Of a DNA stretch of 64,000 bases, positions 35,747 to 44,208 are shown piece by piece. The translations under genes were made by a program, and so were the position numbers. Every line of letters begins with the position of its first letter. Position 1 is the first letter of the stretch. The notes beneath the pieces are model-generated. The model saw only the letters and a program-made list of their open reading frames with translations, ran no database searches and had not been told where the DNA came from. This stretch comes from Rivularia sp963920925 (GTDB lineage Bacteria > Cyanobacteriota > Cyanobacteriia > Cyanobacteriales > Nostocaceae). The stretch spans positions 1 through 64,000 of the forward strand of contig NZ_CAWUDI010000033.1 in the NCBI RefSeq assembly GCF_963920925.1, in the 5' to 3' direction.

Positions 35747-37630
35747 ATGAAACATTTAACTCTCAAAACTATTACTTTCTGCTTGCTCTTTCTTGCTCTT
35801 GGTTGCACTAGTAATCCTGCGATAAACAAATCAACGTTGCAATTACAAAACAAATCCGAACAACCTTTACAACAAAAGTCAAAAGCACAATGGACACCGC
35901 AAATGGAAGCGGGGTTTCAACAACGAGCAAAACGAGTAATTGCACAAATCGCTGGTAAGAAATACGGAACTACATCTTTTGAAAGTGAAAAACGTTCTTA
36001 CCCTAAAGCGATGATCGATTTTCTTGCAGGAAATCGCGAAAGTTCTGTTGCTTTTCTCCAAGCTGAAGATGCAGACGCTAAAAGTCATCTTCATACTTTA
36101 GGAATTGATTTTTATTCTAGCTTTACTCTTAAAGGACAAGTTCGCAAATATTTCTATTTTGGTAAATATCTCGATCCAGAATATCGTCAGCGAATGAAAC
36201 AAGCGATGCAGCTTCTAACAGCAGAAGATCCGTTAAAGCGTCGTTTTCCTGACAGACGTAAATTTTGGGCTAACGGAACTGATAATTGTGATAGCTGGGT
36301 GGATTGTCGCAATACAGACAATTTAAAAGCAATGCGAAATAGTGCGGTGTATTTATTCGCTGAAGAAACGGGAAACGAAACAACTAGACAAGCTTATAAA
36401 CAACGCATCCGGCGAAATATCGGCACATTGTATCAAATTGGACAAGGTGAATGGGATTCGGAAAACTATCTCGGACATACTATTACTGCTTATTTGAATC
36501 TTTATGATTTTGCTAAAGATAAAGAGGTGAAATCCTTTGCCAAAGCTGGATTAGATTGGCTTTTGGCAACAGGAGCCTTGAAATATTGGCGGGGTGGATT
36601 TGGCGGCCCGACTAAGCGCGATTACGGAAAAGGAAATTGTGTTTGGTGTTCTTTATCTACTCACGAATTAGGACTGTATTTTAATGATTCACCAATTGAA
36701 GATCCCAAGCCTTCTCCCGATTCAGTTCACGTAATTACTAGTAGCTATCGTCCCCATCCGGCAATTGTGGCTTTAGCAAAAAAGCAGTTTTCCAAACCAG
36801 TAGAATTGCTTAACTCTAAACCGACTTATGAAAATTGGAAACAAGGTAACGATACTGCACCACAATTTCATGAAACTTTGTATTTCGGTAACAGTTTTCA
36901 AATAGGTACTTTGGCTAAAGGTTCTGGTGGTGACTGGAATGGTTTTAAGATGATGGCTTTTAATCAAGAGCGTGGTGTTGATTATTTTGTTGCAGCGACA
37001 GGTACTAACCCTAACAAAATATCAACTTCTAGCGTCGGTGGTGACAATATCGCACAATACCGCAACTTGATTATCTTCCTCAACGATAAACAAGAAACAC
37101 CTTTTCAATTCTTTTTACCTAAATCTGCTCGAATAGAAACCAAAAATAACGTCACTTTTATTCGCTACGAAAAAACATGGTTGGCTTTAACACCAATAAA
37201 TCTTGATATTGAAGGAATTAACGCCACTAAAACCTCTGAAATAACCAAAAACTATCCCGCAGATCAAATTTTAACTGCTACTGGTAGCGGAAATAGTTAC
37301 AGTGGATTTGCTTTAGAAATAGGTGAAAAGCAAACTCACGGAGATTTTCAACAGTTCAAAAGTTCGGTACTTGCAAAATCTCGCTTAGATAAGAATCAAA
37401 TTAACAACGGTGTAGTTGAATATCAAGGTGTTGTAGGAAAAGTGAAATTGCAACATCAACCTTTAGATTTACCCAAGGTTTGGCGAAATGGTAAATTACA
37501 TGATTGGAAGAATCACTTTGCCGTTTACCAAAATGCCACAGCAGAAAAAACACCTATCTATCAAGGTTGGAAACAAGGTGAAATTCACATAGAAGCAGGT
37601 GGTTATAAGTTTACTAGCAAGCTTAAATAA
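35747..37630 (+). CDS. Large lipoprotein of unknown function, possible toroid/beta-sandwich polysaccharide-active protein
   Basis: A 627-residue exported protein. The signal segment ends LFLALGC, a plausible though imperfect lipobox with acceptor Cys20, followed by a polar linker. The first half (about 50-330) is helical with repeated Trp/Tyr-rich blocks such as GEWDSENYLGHTITAYLNLYDFAKD, reminiscent of the (alpha/alpha) toroids of heparinase-type lyases. From about 370 to the end it is beta-rich with many Tyr/Trp and Gly turns. That order, toroid then sandwich, is that of polysaccharide lyases, but I can identify no catalytic residue set, so the activity is inference. It is flanked by a terminator and an empty gap and stands alone. 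Confidence 0.6.
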   Translation: MKHLTLKTITFCLLFLALGCTSNPAINKSTLQLQNKSEQPLQQKSKAQWTPQMEAGFQQRAKRVIAQIAGKKYGTTSFESEKRSYPKAMIDFLAGNRESSVAFLQAEDADAKSHLHTLGIDFYSSFTLKGQVRKYFYFGKYLDPEYRQRMKQAMQLLTAEDPLKRRFPDRRKFWANGTDNCDSWVDCRNTDNLKAMRNSAVYLFAEETGNETTRQAYKQRIRRNIGTLYQIGQGEWDSENYLGHTITAYLNLYDFAKDKEVKSFAKAGLDWLLATGALKYWRGGFGGPTKRDYGKGNCVWCSLSTHELGLYFNDSPIEDPKPSPDSVHVITSSYRPHPAIVALAKKQFSKPVELLNSKPTYENWKQGNDTAPQFHETLYFGNSFQIGTLAKGSGGDWNGFKMMAFNQERGVDYFVAATGTNPNKISTSSVGGDNIAQYRNLIIFLNDKQETPFQFFLPKSARIETKNNVTFIRYEKTWLALTPINLDIEGINATKTSEITKNYPADQILTATGSGNSYSGFALEIGEKQTHGDFQQFKSSVLAKSRLDKNQINNGVVEYQGVVGKVKLQHQPLDLPKVWRNGKLHDWKNHFAVYQNATAEKTPIYQGWKQGEIHIEAGGYKFTSKLK

Positions 37631-38290
37631 GGGTAGAAATTTTTAAGTTAAAATTTACAGCTTTGGATTAGTATGTTTATCTAATTGTTCTTTCTATAGA
37701 TGGTGGCAATAAGTCTAATTACTTTGAATTTTGTTAATATTAAATACATTGTTTTTTATATAACAAAGTTATTTAATTTATATTCGATCAAAATAATTGT
37801 TTTGCTAAGTACAAAGTCTAATTATTATAACCAAATTTAACCGCGCGGTAACTAAAAAATGTTGATGTTTAATATTTTGATATGTTAGCTTGTAAGTGTG
37901 AATAAGTTATAAAAAGGTAGTATTTTAGACAAAACAAAAAGGGTGTGAATACAGATACATAAAAGCAAACGAATCGAGAAAACACAAAGTATATCTTACT
38001 AGTTATTAATTCTTACATCTTTAAATTGCCCAGAATAATCATAGAGTTCGCTTACTGAAAAGTCAACCCAGTTATTGTTACTTATTTCATCAAAATAATT
38101 CCAATATGTATTTCAAGTGCAAGGTGATGAACCGCACTTCCGGTAATAGAAACCTCAAGTCTTGAAGTAAATATTAAATCTACGATCGCTGCGAGATTAT
38201 CGAATGCGAGCTAATTGATACGCGCGCTTAATTTTTTTTTAACTTTTAAGGGAACCCTTGACGCTTCCACCTAACTACGAGATTTTCTCA
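37631..38290. other. AT-rich intergenic region
   Basis: About 660 bases with no supported gene. A CCGCGCGG palindrome at 37841-37848, flanked by TTAA and TAA, is the only standout element. An in-frame TTG at 38258 could extend RusA slightly. Confidence 0.5.
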
Positions 38291-38713
38291 ATGCTGCCAT
38301 TTGAATTTGTAGTAATTGGTAAACCCGTTTCTCACCAAGCAAAAGAACGCAAGCGTGTTAATGCTTGGAAACAACAAGTTCGTGAAACTGCTGAATCTAA
38401 TTGGAATCGAGAAACTCCTGTAGGAGATTATGTCCAAGTTATTATCACGCATTATTATGATGCAGATCCCACTGGTGACGAATCAGCCGTTCCAGATAAT
38501 GACAATATTGTAAAGCCAGTCAGGGATGCTTTGAATGGTTTGATTTATGTTGATGACTATCAGATTACTGATTTTATCAGCCGTCGTCGCAATCTAAACG
38601 GTTCTTTTAGAATTAAAGGTATTTCTCCAGCTTTGGCAGAAGGATTTTCCCAAGGTGAAGAATTTCTGCACATTAAAATTGAATCCGCACCAGATCCTGG
38701 AGATTTATCTTAA
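38291..38713 (+). CDS. RusA family crossover junction endodeoxyribonuclease
   Basis: A 140-residue RusA-like Holliday-junction resolvase. It opens with the beta strand FEFVVIGKPVSHQAK. All three catalytic Asp positions appear to be present in the block PDNDNIVKPVRDALNGLIYVDDYQITD (residues about 79-105). RusA dimers cut four-way DNA junctions symmetrically. RusA is often prophage-borne, but no phage genes are near, and chromosomal copies occur in cyanobacteria. The ATG at 38291 precedes MLPFEFVV directly; an upstream in-frame TTG at 38258 would add eleven residues. The next gene, also nuclease-fold-like, follows after 278 bases. Confidence 0.85.
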   Translation: MLPFEFVVIGKPVSHQAKERKRVNAWKQQVRETAESNWNRETPVGDYVQVIITHYYDADPTGDESAVPDNDNIVKPVRDALNGLIYVDDYQITDFISRRRNLNGSFRIKGISPALAEGFSQGEEFLHIKIESAPDPGDLS

Positions 38714-38991
38714 TCTTAATAAAGGCTATCTTGCACTGCATCTACTCCACTTGCTGAGTGTATATAGCTATGAACCCGCCTACTATAATGCGCTTATTAA
38801 AGATTATTAAAACTAATAATAAGCGCATATTTTAATTTGATTTGAAAGGCCAAAACAAGTATTAAGTTTTGATTAAGCGATGATAATTATTATCAATGTT
38901 GCAATCTATTTAACAGTACCATTCGTATAGGTTTGTTCTATAATAAGTGAAGCAATCGATACTTTACTCCTAGCAACTCTTAGTAACAGAT

Positions 38992-39303
38992 ATGAGCTAT
39001 CAGGACAACCAAAATCCCTTGGAATATCGGCGACTCTTAAAACTTGCCAAAGAATACCGAGAGCAAGGTTATTCAGTAACTATTAATCCATCTTCCGAAA
39101 AACTACCTACGGTACTGGCAGATTGTTCGCTTGATTTGATAGCTGTAAATGATAAAAAGGTTGTTGCTGCTAAAGTTAGAACGCGACAAAATCTTAGCTG
39201 TAATGGTTCTGAAGATTTAGGTCGCATTAGCAGATCGGTACAGCAGCTTCCCGGCTGGGAGTTTGAATTAGTTGTGACAAATTCGCGCAAAAAAGCTGAT
39301 TAG
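38992..39303 (+). CDS. Small PD-(D/E)XK-like (REase AHJR-like) protein, possibly inactive
   Basis: A 103-residue protein. An N-terminal helix LEYRRLLKLAKEYREQGY leads into strands VTINPSSEKLPTVL and LDLIAVNDKKVVAAKVRTR, and it ends PGWEFELVVTNSRKK. This is the layout of the restriction-endonuclease-like fold in which D...(E)xK forms the active site. Here the Asp (SLDLIAV) and the Lys (AAKV) are present but the usual acidic residue two before the Lys is Ala. The protein may thus be non-catalytic or use another acidic residue. Its function is unknown. A role in DNA handling is suggested only by fold and by the neighbouring RusA. Confidence 0.6.
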   Translation: MSYQDNQNPLEYRRLLKLAKEYREQGYSVTINPSSEKLPTVLADCSLDLIAVNDKKVVAAKVRTRQNLSCNGSEDLGRISRSVQQLPGWEFELVVTNSRKKAD

Positions 39304-39496
39304 CATTTACCTTCATTGATTAGCCAAATTCAAGATTATTCTAGATTATTAAATTAATTAAATACAAGTAATTTTGAATTGTAGCTTTATTTGTATATAG
39401 TTTTTTTGGATCATTTATAGGGAGCTTCCCATGTGTATAACTTTATAAATCATCAGTCACTATTAATATGGCTGATGACTTATTACTATTTATTTA

Positions 39497-40396
39497 CTAT
39501 TTTTCAAGCAAAGGTATAAACTTTTTAATTAAACCTACTGTTACTCCTGGTAATTCTAACTGAGGTGTTAAACCAACAGAGTCCAATGGTTGAAAAATTT
39601 TAATCGCTTGAGGATTCATTTGGGCTAGACGCTGACCAATTTCTGGTCCGGTAAATTGTGATTTTTGCCCCCAAATAATTGCTGTAGGTACTGTGAGTTG
39701 TTCAATATATTGGGATAAATCAAAGCATAAATCCCCGCGAACAAAAGCCAAAGCCGCATATTCTGCATTTGGCTGTTTTGCAGATTCCAAATAAGCTTCT
39801 ACAATTTCATCATAAACCCGATTAGAATTAGCAAATTGTCGTTGCTCTAAGAAACTACGAATTCCACCGCTAGTTGCAACCCCCGCCGTGTAAAACAATT
39901 TATCAAGAACTGGTGTACTAATTAACTGAGCAAAAAAGCTGCGGGAATAGTTTTCACCAAAATCGGAAAGCCCTGCTGGAGTTGTCAGAATCAAAGATTT
40001 GAATAATTCCGGATGAGTAATGGCAACTCGAATTGTAAATGCTGCTGTCAAAGAAGAAGCAATTACCTTTACTGCACCGTCGCAACTTTGCTGTAAAAAT
40101 TCCCTAATCGTAGTTAAATAGTCTTCAACTTGGTAGTTCCTTTCTGGATGTTCTGATTCACCCCAACCAATTAAATCCGGTGCAATGATACGATATTCTG
40201 CCCCAAAAGCGGAATAAACTTTTGACCATTCGTAAGCAGAAGAACCACCACCAAATCCATGTAAGAATACCAAGGTTTCCTTATCCTTACTGGCAGTCAT
40301 TTCATCCTGCCACGGAGAGCCTGTATTGGTATAGTAAACCATCCTACCTAATGATGTATTTACCGAGCAACGCTCAAATCCCAATGGCTGAAACAT
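39497..40396 (-). CDS. Alpha/beta fold hydrolase
   Basis: A 299-residue cytosolic alpha/beta hydrolase. LVFLHGFGGGSSAYEW gives the oxyanion loop, APDLIGWGESEHP the following strand-turn, and AIIWGQKSQFTGPEIGQRLA the acid-residue region. The nucleophile elbow reads VIASSLTAAF instead of the canonical GxSxG, with Ser in an ASSLT context. A clear catalytic His is not obvious at the C-terminus (VGLTPQLELP). This cyanobacterial subgroup may have altered chemistry or be a binding protein. The substrate is unknown, and it stands alone. Confidence 0.82.
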   Translation of the reverse strand: MFQPLGFERCSVNTSLGRMVYYTNTGSPWQDEMTASKDKETLVFLHGFGGGSSAYEWSKVYSAFGAEYRIIAPDLIGWGESEHPERNYQVEDYLTTIREFLQQSCDGAVKVIASSLTAAFTIRVAITHPELFKSLILTTPAGLSDFGENYSRSFFAQLISTPVLDKLFYTAGVATSGGIRSFLEQRQFANSNRVYDEIVEAYLESAKQPNAEYAALAFVRGDLCFDLSQYIEQLTVPTAIIWGQKSQFTGPEIGQRLAQMNPQAIKIFQPLDSVGLTPQLELPGVTVGLIKKFIPLLEK

Positions 40397-40868
40397 AGAT
40401 ATTTGTGTTAATTATCGCGATTTTTTTCGTGGTGGGCAAGAGTTACCAAAGATAAAGCTTGCCACTACTTTAATTATCAGCTAAATCTTCACATTATTAC
40501 TTCTAACTTTGGAGAGATTAAGTAGATGTGAAATTACTGTCTTAGTTATGAAGATTTGGTGTTTATTTTTTCACTGTATAAAAAATATAACCTTGAAAAC
40601 ACTGTATTTACGAGGATTGTACGGGTATTTTCAATAACTTGGAGTAGAAAATTTCAACCAGACTTCTGTGATAATCTATTTCTATTCATCATCGATAGGG
40701 ATGAACGTCAATAAAGCTGGTAATAGTTCCTTATTGATTCACTCACTCTTTTACTGTAATTGTTCTGAATGCTGCTTGTTGATTCAATTGTTTGTACGCT
40801 ATTAAATCCAATGCAGTCGGAAACAATTATTCTCTATATAATTAGTATTTTTGATTTTTATCTGAGCA
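40397..40868. other. Divergent intergenic region
   Basis: About 472 AT-rich bases with no gene or repeat array that I recognise. Confidence 0.5.
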
Positions 40869-41447
40869 ATGGTAAAGCAGGCTAGTTTTCAATCAAGTGT
40901 AACAACGGTTGAGGAGCCTTTCTTTAAGCTTGACAACCTTAATAGTTATTCTCAATTTACATCAACCTATTCGTGTTTCCAACGTCCGCAAAATTATACA
41001 GTAGATTCCCCGATAACTGAATGCATTTTTTTGCAACTCGACGATTTGCAATGCTTTGAAGTGGTGCATCGTCAGTACGAAAGTAAAGGGATAATTTTTG
41101 ATAATTGTATCGCCATTGAACCGAGCAATCCCGCCTTCCCCGCCCATTCAGGTGTAATAGTATTAATGAGTTCGCCCCATAGCGGATTATTGGAAGCGAC
41201 TTTTGTAAATCCCGTCAACTCAGTTCGTGCCTTCGTCACCAGTTCCCAGCCATTAGTGCTATCCGCTTACGATGAATCTCGCCAACTGCTAAATAAAGCC
41301 ATACTACCTTCCGGTAATCTTGCTAATTCCGACTCAATACTAGCTGCAAATACTTTATTATCTGTATCGGCTGATAATATACATTCTGTGAGGTTTCATG
41401 CTTTTGACGGACAATTTACCGTTGACGACTTAAGCTTTTGTTATTAG
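40869..41447 (+). CDS. Hypothetical protein with beta-sandwich pattern ending in DDLSF
   Basis: A 192-residue protein I cannot assign to a named family. It is predominantly beta: alternating strands such as GVIVLMSSPHSGLLEATFVNPVNSV and VRAFVTSSQPLVLSAYD, then VRFHAFDGQFTVDDLSF at the C-terminus. That closing FTVDDLSF resembles the last strand of jelly-roll domains in PEP-CTERM and other exported cyanobacterial proteins, but there is no signal peptide and no sorting tail. The length and lack of catalytic motif suggest a carbohydrate- or protein-binding module. It is possibly co-oriented with the gene at 41606 after 158 bases. Confidence 0.62.
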   Translation: MVKQASFQSSVTTVEEPFFKLDNLNSYSQFTSTYSCFQRPQNYTVDSPITECIFLQLDDLQCFEVVHRQYESKGIIFDNCIAIEPSNPAFPAHSGVIVLMSSPHSGLLEATFVNPVNSVRAFVTSSQPLVLSAYDESRQLLNKAILPSGNLANSDSILAANTLLSVSADNIHSVRFHAFDGQFTVDDLSFCY

Positions 41448-41605
41448 TATTGCGAAGTGCAAATTTTACTTTATAATTGCTAACAATTTTGTATAAGTGC
41501 CTTTTAGTGATAGATTCTCTAGTATAAATCTAGTAAAAAATCTAGTAAAAATATATATTCTTAGTTTTTATCAGTAAATCGTAATTCTAGTGGCAGGTAA
41601 ATAAG

Positions 41606-42367
41606 GTGGCAAAATTGGCTTCGTCTTTTAGGCAGCGATTCATCAAAAATAACCCGTTAAGGGAGCTTCCGCAGTTAAAGACAGCAGCCATGAAAAGAAT
41701 ATTGCAACGTAAGAATCCGGCTCAGCTTCTTTGGTTCTTAACGATTATCGTTGCTATGCTTTTGTGGAACCCGAAGTTATTATTCGCAAGCGGAAGTGGC
41801 ATTTTTGTCATGTTGCTGGTTTATTCGATGCCGCAATGGGACTGGTCGAATTTTTGGCATAAGCTACGTAATTATCTGCAAACTACCAACGGACGTTTAG
41901 TATTATCAGTAACTAGTGGTGCCATCGCTTGCTTAGGAACTTATACCGCCGTAACAATTTGGGCTGATGCCCCTAATGTTTGGATTGGTGCAGGTGCGAT
42001 TGTCCAAGGTATGGCAACCGTATTAGTTTTAATATTATTAGCTCGACTGTTGATAAGCTTACATGGAAAACAAGAAGATAAGTTAGAGCGATCGCTAGAG
42101 AATTTAACAGATACAGATCCCCTCAAACGTTTGATCGGCGTGCGTCAGTTAACAAAATTAGCGACTCAACAACTTGAGCCAGACGCAAAGAAATGTATTA
42201 TTGAATGCTTGCAACTTTTGCTGACAAATGAATCAGAAGCAACAATTCGGGATGCAGCCTTTGATAGTTTGCAAACATTAGAACCAGTCGAAAAACTTAT
42301 ACCCAAAAGCAATCCGACTACTTTAGTACCGTTTTCCGTGAAAGCCAAAAACCGCGTTTCATGCTGA
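41606..42367 (+). CDS. Membrane protein with C-terminal HEAT-like helical domain
   Basis: A 253-residue protein starting at GTG 41606. A basic N-terminus (about 1-30) is followed by three hydrophobic segments: QLLWFLTIIVAMLLWNPKLLF with LLFASGSGIFVMLLVYSM, LVLSVTSGAIACLGTYTAVTIWA, and GAIVQGMATVLVLILLARLLI. The C-terminal cytosolic part (about 160-250) contains two armadillo/HEAT-like helical units, DPLKRLIGVRQLTKLATQQL and EATIRDAAFDSLQTLEPV. HEAT repeats usually mediate protein-protein contact. No enzyme motif is seen. Cyanobacterial proteins of this layout are annotated only by fold; its role is unknown. Confidence 0.68.
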   Translation: MAKLASSFRQRFIKNNPLRELPQLKTAAMKRILQRKNPAQLLWFLTIIVAMLLWNPKLLFASGSGIFVMLLVYSMPQWDWSNFWHKLRNYLQTTNGRLVLSVTSGAIACLGTYTAVTIWADAPNVWIGAGAIVQGMATVLVLILLARLLISLHGKQEDKLERSLENLTDTDPLKRLIGVRQLTKLATQQLEPDAKKCIIECLQLLLTNESEATIRDAAFDSLQTLEPVEKLIPKSNPTTLVPFSVKAKNRVSC

Positions 42368-42376
42368 TATTAGAGA

Positions 42377-42474
42377 ATTGGGCATAGGGGATTGGGGATT
42401 GGGGATTGGGGAGATGGGGAAGAGAGGGTAGAGGGGGTAGAAAAAATTCCTAACTCCTAATTCCTAACTCCTAA
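42377..42474. repeat. Simple repeats (GGGGATT)n and (CTCCTAA)n overlapping the ftsE 3' end
   Basis: GGGGATT units (42387-42411) are followed by G/A-rich sequence. CTCCTAA/TTCCTAA heptamers from about 42447 run to 42474, inside the ftsE gene. Confidence 0.88.
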
Positions 42475-43215
42475 CTCTTCATAAACTTTTCCATCGCGAA
42501 CTTTTACTACTCTTTGGTTGCAGCGTCTTACTAAGTGTTCGTTATGAGTGGTGACAATTACTGTAGCGCCAAACGAATTTAATTTACGCAATATTTGGAT
42601 TATTTGCCAAGAATTATCTGGATCTAGATTTCCGGTTGGTTCATCTGCCAAGAGTAAAGGTGGGGTTGCAACAATTGCTCGTGCCATACTCACTCGTTGC
42701 TGCTCTCCACCAGAAAGTTGATCGGGAAAATAATTAGCTTTATTTAGTAAACCTACTAACTTTAAAGTAGGTTCCAAACGTCTATGAATTTCCTTGCGGG
42801 TGTAGCCTTGAGCCTGCAACACTACGGCAATATTTTCCGTTACCGTTCTTTGAGGAATTAATTTATAGTCTTGGAAAACAATACCAATACGTCGCCGCAA
42901 TAAAGACAAATTATCACCACGTAACCCTGACAAATCGCACTCGTCAACAATAACCTCTCCCTGCGTTGCTAATTCTTCACCATAAAGCAACTTTAATAAA
43001 GTCGATTTACCAGAACCACTCGGCCCTGTAATAAACAAAAATTCCCCTTTTTTGATGCTTAAGTTGGCATCTATTAAAGCATTTGCTCCATTAGCATAGG
43101 TTTTTGTCACCGAACGCAGCCGCACCATAAACTCAGTGCTATTTTCTTTACTATTCTTTTGATTCTGAAAATCTACGGATTTATTAATTGTGCTGTTGGG
43201 TGTAATTACTGGCAT
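42457..43215 (-). CDS. ftsE: FtsE-type ABC ATP-binding protein
   Basis: A 252-residue ABC ATPase with Walker A GPSGSGKSTLLKLLYG, Q-loop IVFQDYKLI, signature LSGGEQQRVSMARAIV, Walker B LLLADEPTGNLD and an H-loop in TTHNEHLV. LLKLLYGEE and the RRRIGIVFQDYKLIPQRTV segment are characteristic of FtsE, which with FtsX controls cell-wall hydrolases at division. About 30 residues precede the ABC domain, more than usual. No ftsX is adjacent. The last seven residues (ELGVRN with the stop) are encoded by heptamer repeats. The glycosyltransferase gene lies upstream on the same strand with 222 bases of repeat-rich DNA between. Confidence 0.88.
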   Translation of the reverse strand: MPVITPNSTINKSVDFQNQKNSKENSTEFMVRLRSVTKTYANGANALIDANLSIKKGEFLFITGPSGSGKSTLLKLLYGEELATQGEVIVDECDLSGLRGDNLSLLRRRIGIVFQDYKLIPQRTVTENIAVVLQAQGYTRKEIHRRLEPTLKLVGLLNKANYFPDQLSGGEQQRVSMARAIVATPPLLLADEPTGNLDPDNSWQIIQILRKLNSFGATVIVTTHNEHLVRRCNQRVVKVRDGKVYEELGVRN

Positions 43216-43300
43216 CGCTCTTTATGAAAATTAAATACAAAATTGAATACAAAATAAGTATTCCCAGAGCGAGCCTGAGAATATCAAATCTTGATTAAAT

Positions 43301-43433
43301 CAGTTATCAGTGAGCAGTTATCAGTTATCAGTTATCAGTTATCAGTTAGTAATAGTAAAGGTCAAAGGTTAAAATTATTTGTGTCCCCTTGTCCCCTTGT
43401 CTCCCCATCCCCCCATCTCCCATCTCCCCATCC
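43301..43433. repeat. Simple repeats (CAGTTAT)n and C-rich (CCCCATCT)n
   Basis: CAGTTAT is repeated about five times (43301-43345), then CCCCTTGT/CCCCATC units (43384-43433) end just before the glycosyltransferase stop. Confidence 0.88.
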
Positions 43434-43437
43434 AACC

Positions 43438-44208
43438 TCAAGCTCCTTTGGTTTTAATGCCGTAAATCAAGGCTTTAAAGGCAAATTCAGGTAAAGCTAA
43501 CATTCGTCGCCATCGCCAAGGTTCTTGATAAAGACGATATAGCCATTCTAAATTGTTGTCACCTAACCAAGCAGGGGCGCGAGTTTTAGTTCCTGACCAA
43601 ATATCAAAACTTCCGCCTACACCAACCCAAGTAGCTTGGGGACACAAATGACGGTTTTGTTTTATCCAGAACTCTTGACGCGGCACTCCTAAGCCGACAT
43701 AAATAACTTGCGGCTGCATTTTAGCCAGAGTGGAGTGTAATTGTTGTTCTTCTTCTGGGGAATGATAGCCCGAATGAGTTCCTACTATATTCAAATTGGG
43801 AATTTGTGCTTGCCAGAATTGTGCTGCTGCTGCTGCTGTACCAGGTTTTCCTCCATAGAAAAACACCGTTGAATCAGGAGAATTTTGTCCAATTTCGCGT
43901 AATACTGCTTCGGCTAGTTCAATTCCTGGAATTCGGCGCACATCTTGTTTTAAGAGCAATCGTAAATATAAAACTATCCCAGCCCCGTCCGGAATTACCA
44001 AATCGGCGGCTTTAATTATTGTCGCAAGAGTTTCATTTCGTTCCGCTTGCATTGTCATTTCTGCATTCAGCGTAACTACGTGAGTTCCTATTCTCTGTTG
44101 TAAACGTTCTAACAAGTAGCCTGGGTAGTTTGTTGCTACATGAATCGGTAGTCCTAAAACCGAAAATTCTTCATAGCTTTTAATCATGCTTTTAATCCAA
44201 ATTTGCAT
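43438..44208 (-). CDS. WecB/TagA/CpsF family glycosyltransferase
   Basis: A 256-residue GT26 enzyme. Motifs include VTLNAEMTMQA with the conserved Thr-Asn, ADLVIPDGAGIVLYLRL with the catalytic-region Asp, and FFYGGKPGTAAAAAQFW. VYVGLGVPRQEFWI and VGVGGSFDIWSG follow. The family transfers UDP-sugar residues (for example N-acetylmannosaminuronate or N-acetylmannosamine) onto lipid-linked intermediates in surface polysaccharide synthesis. The C-terminal EWLYRLYQEPWRWRR helix is typical of the membrane-association tail. The ATG at 44208 is chosen over an adjacent GTG. No other polysaccharide gene is nearby. Confidence 0.93.
   Translation of the reverse strand: MQIWIKSMIKSYEEFSVLGLPIHVATNYPGYLLERLQQRIGTHVVTLNAEMTMQAERNETLATIIKAADLVIPDGAGIVLYLRLLLKQDVRRIPGIELAEAVLREIGQNSPDSTVFFYGGKPGTAAAAAQFWQAQIPNLNIVGTHSGYHSPEEEQQLHSTLAKMQPQVIYVGLGVPRQEFWIKQNRHLCPQATWVGVGGSFDIWSGTKTRAPAWLGDNNLEWLYRLYQEPWRWRRMLALPEFAFKALIYGIKTKGA

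Noticed and set aside
38291..38713. RusA as a sign of a prophage
   Set aside because: No phage structural, integrase or replication genes are near and the flanks are ordinary cyanobacterial genes.
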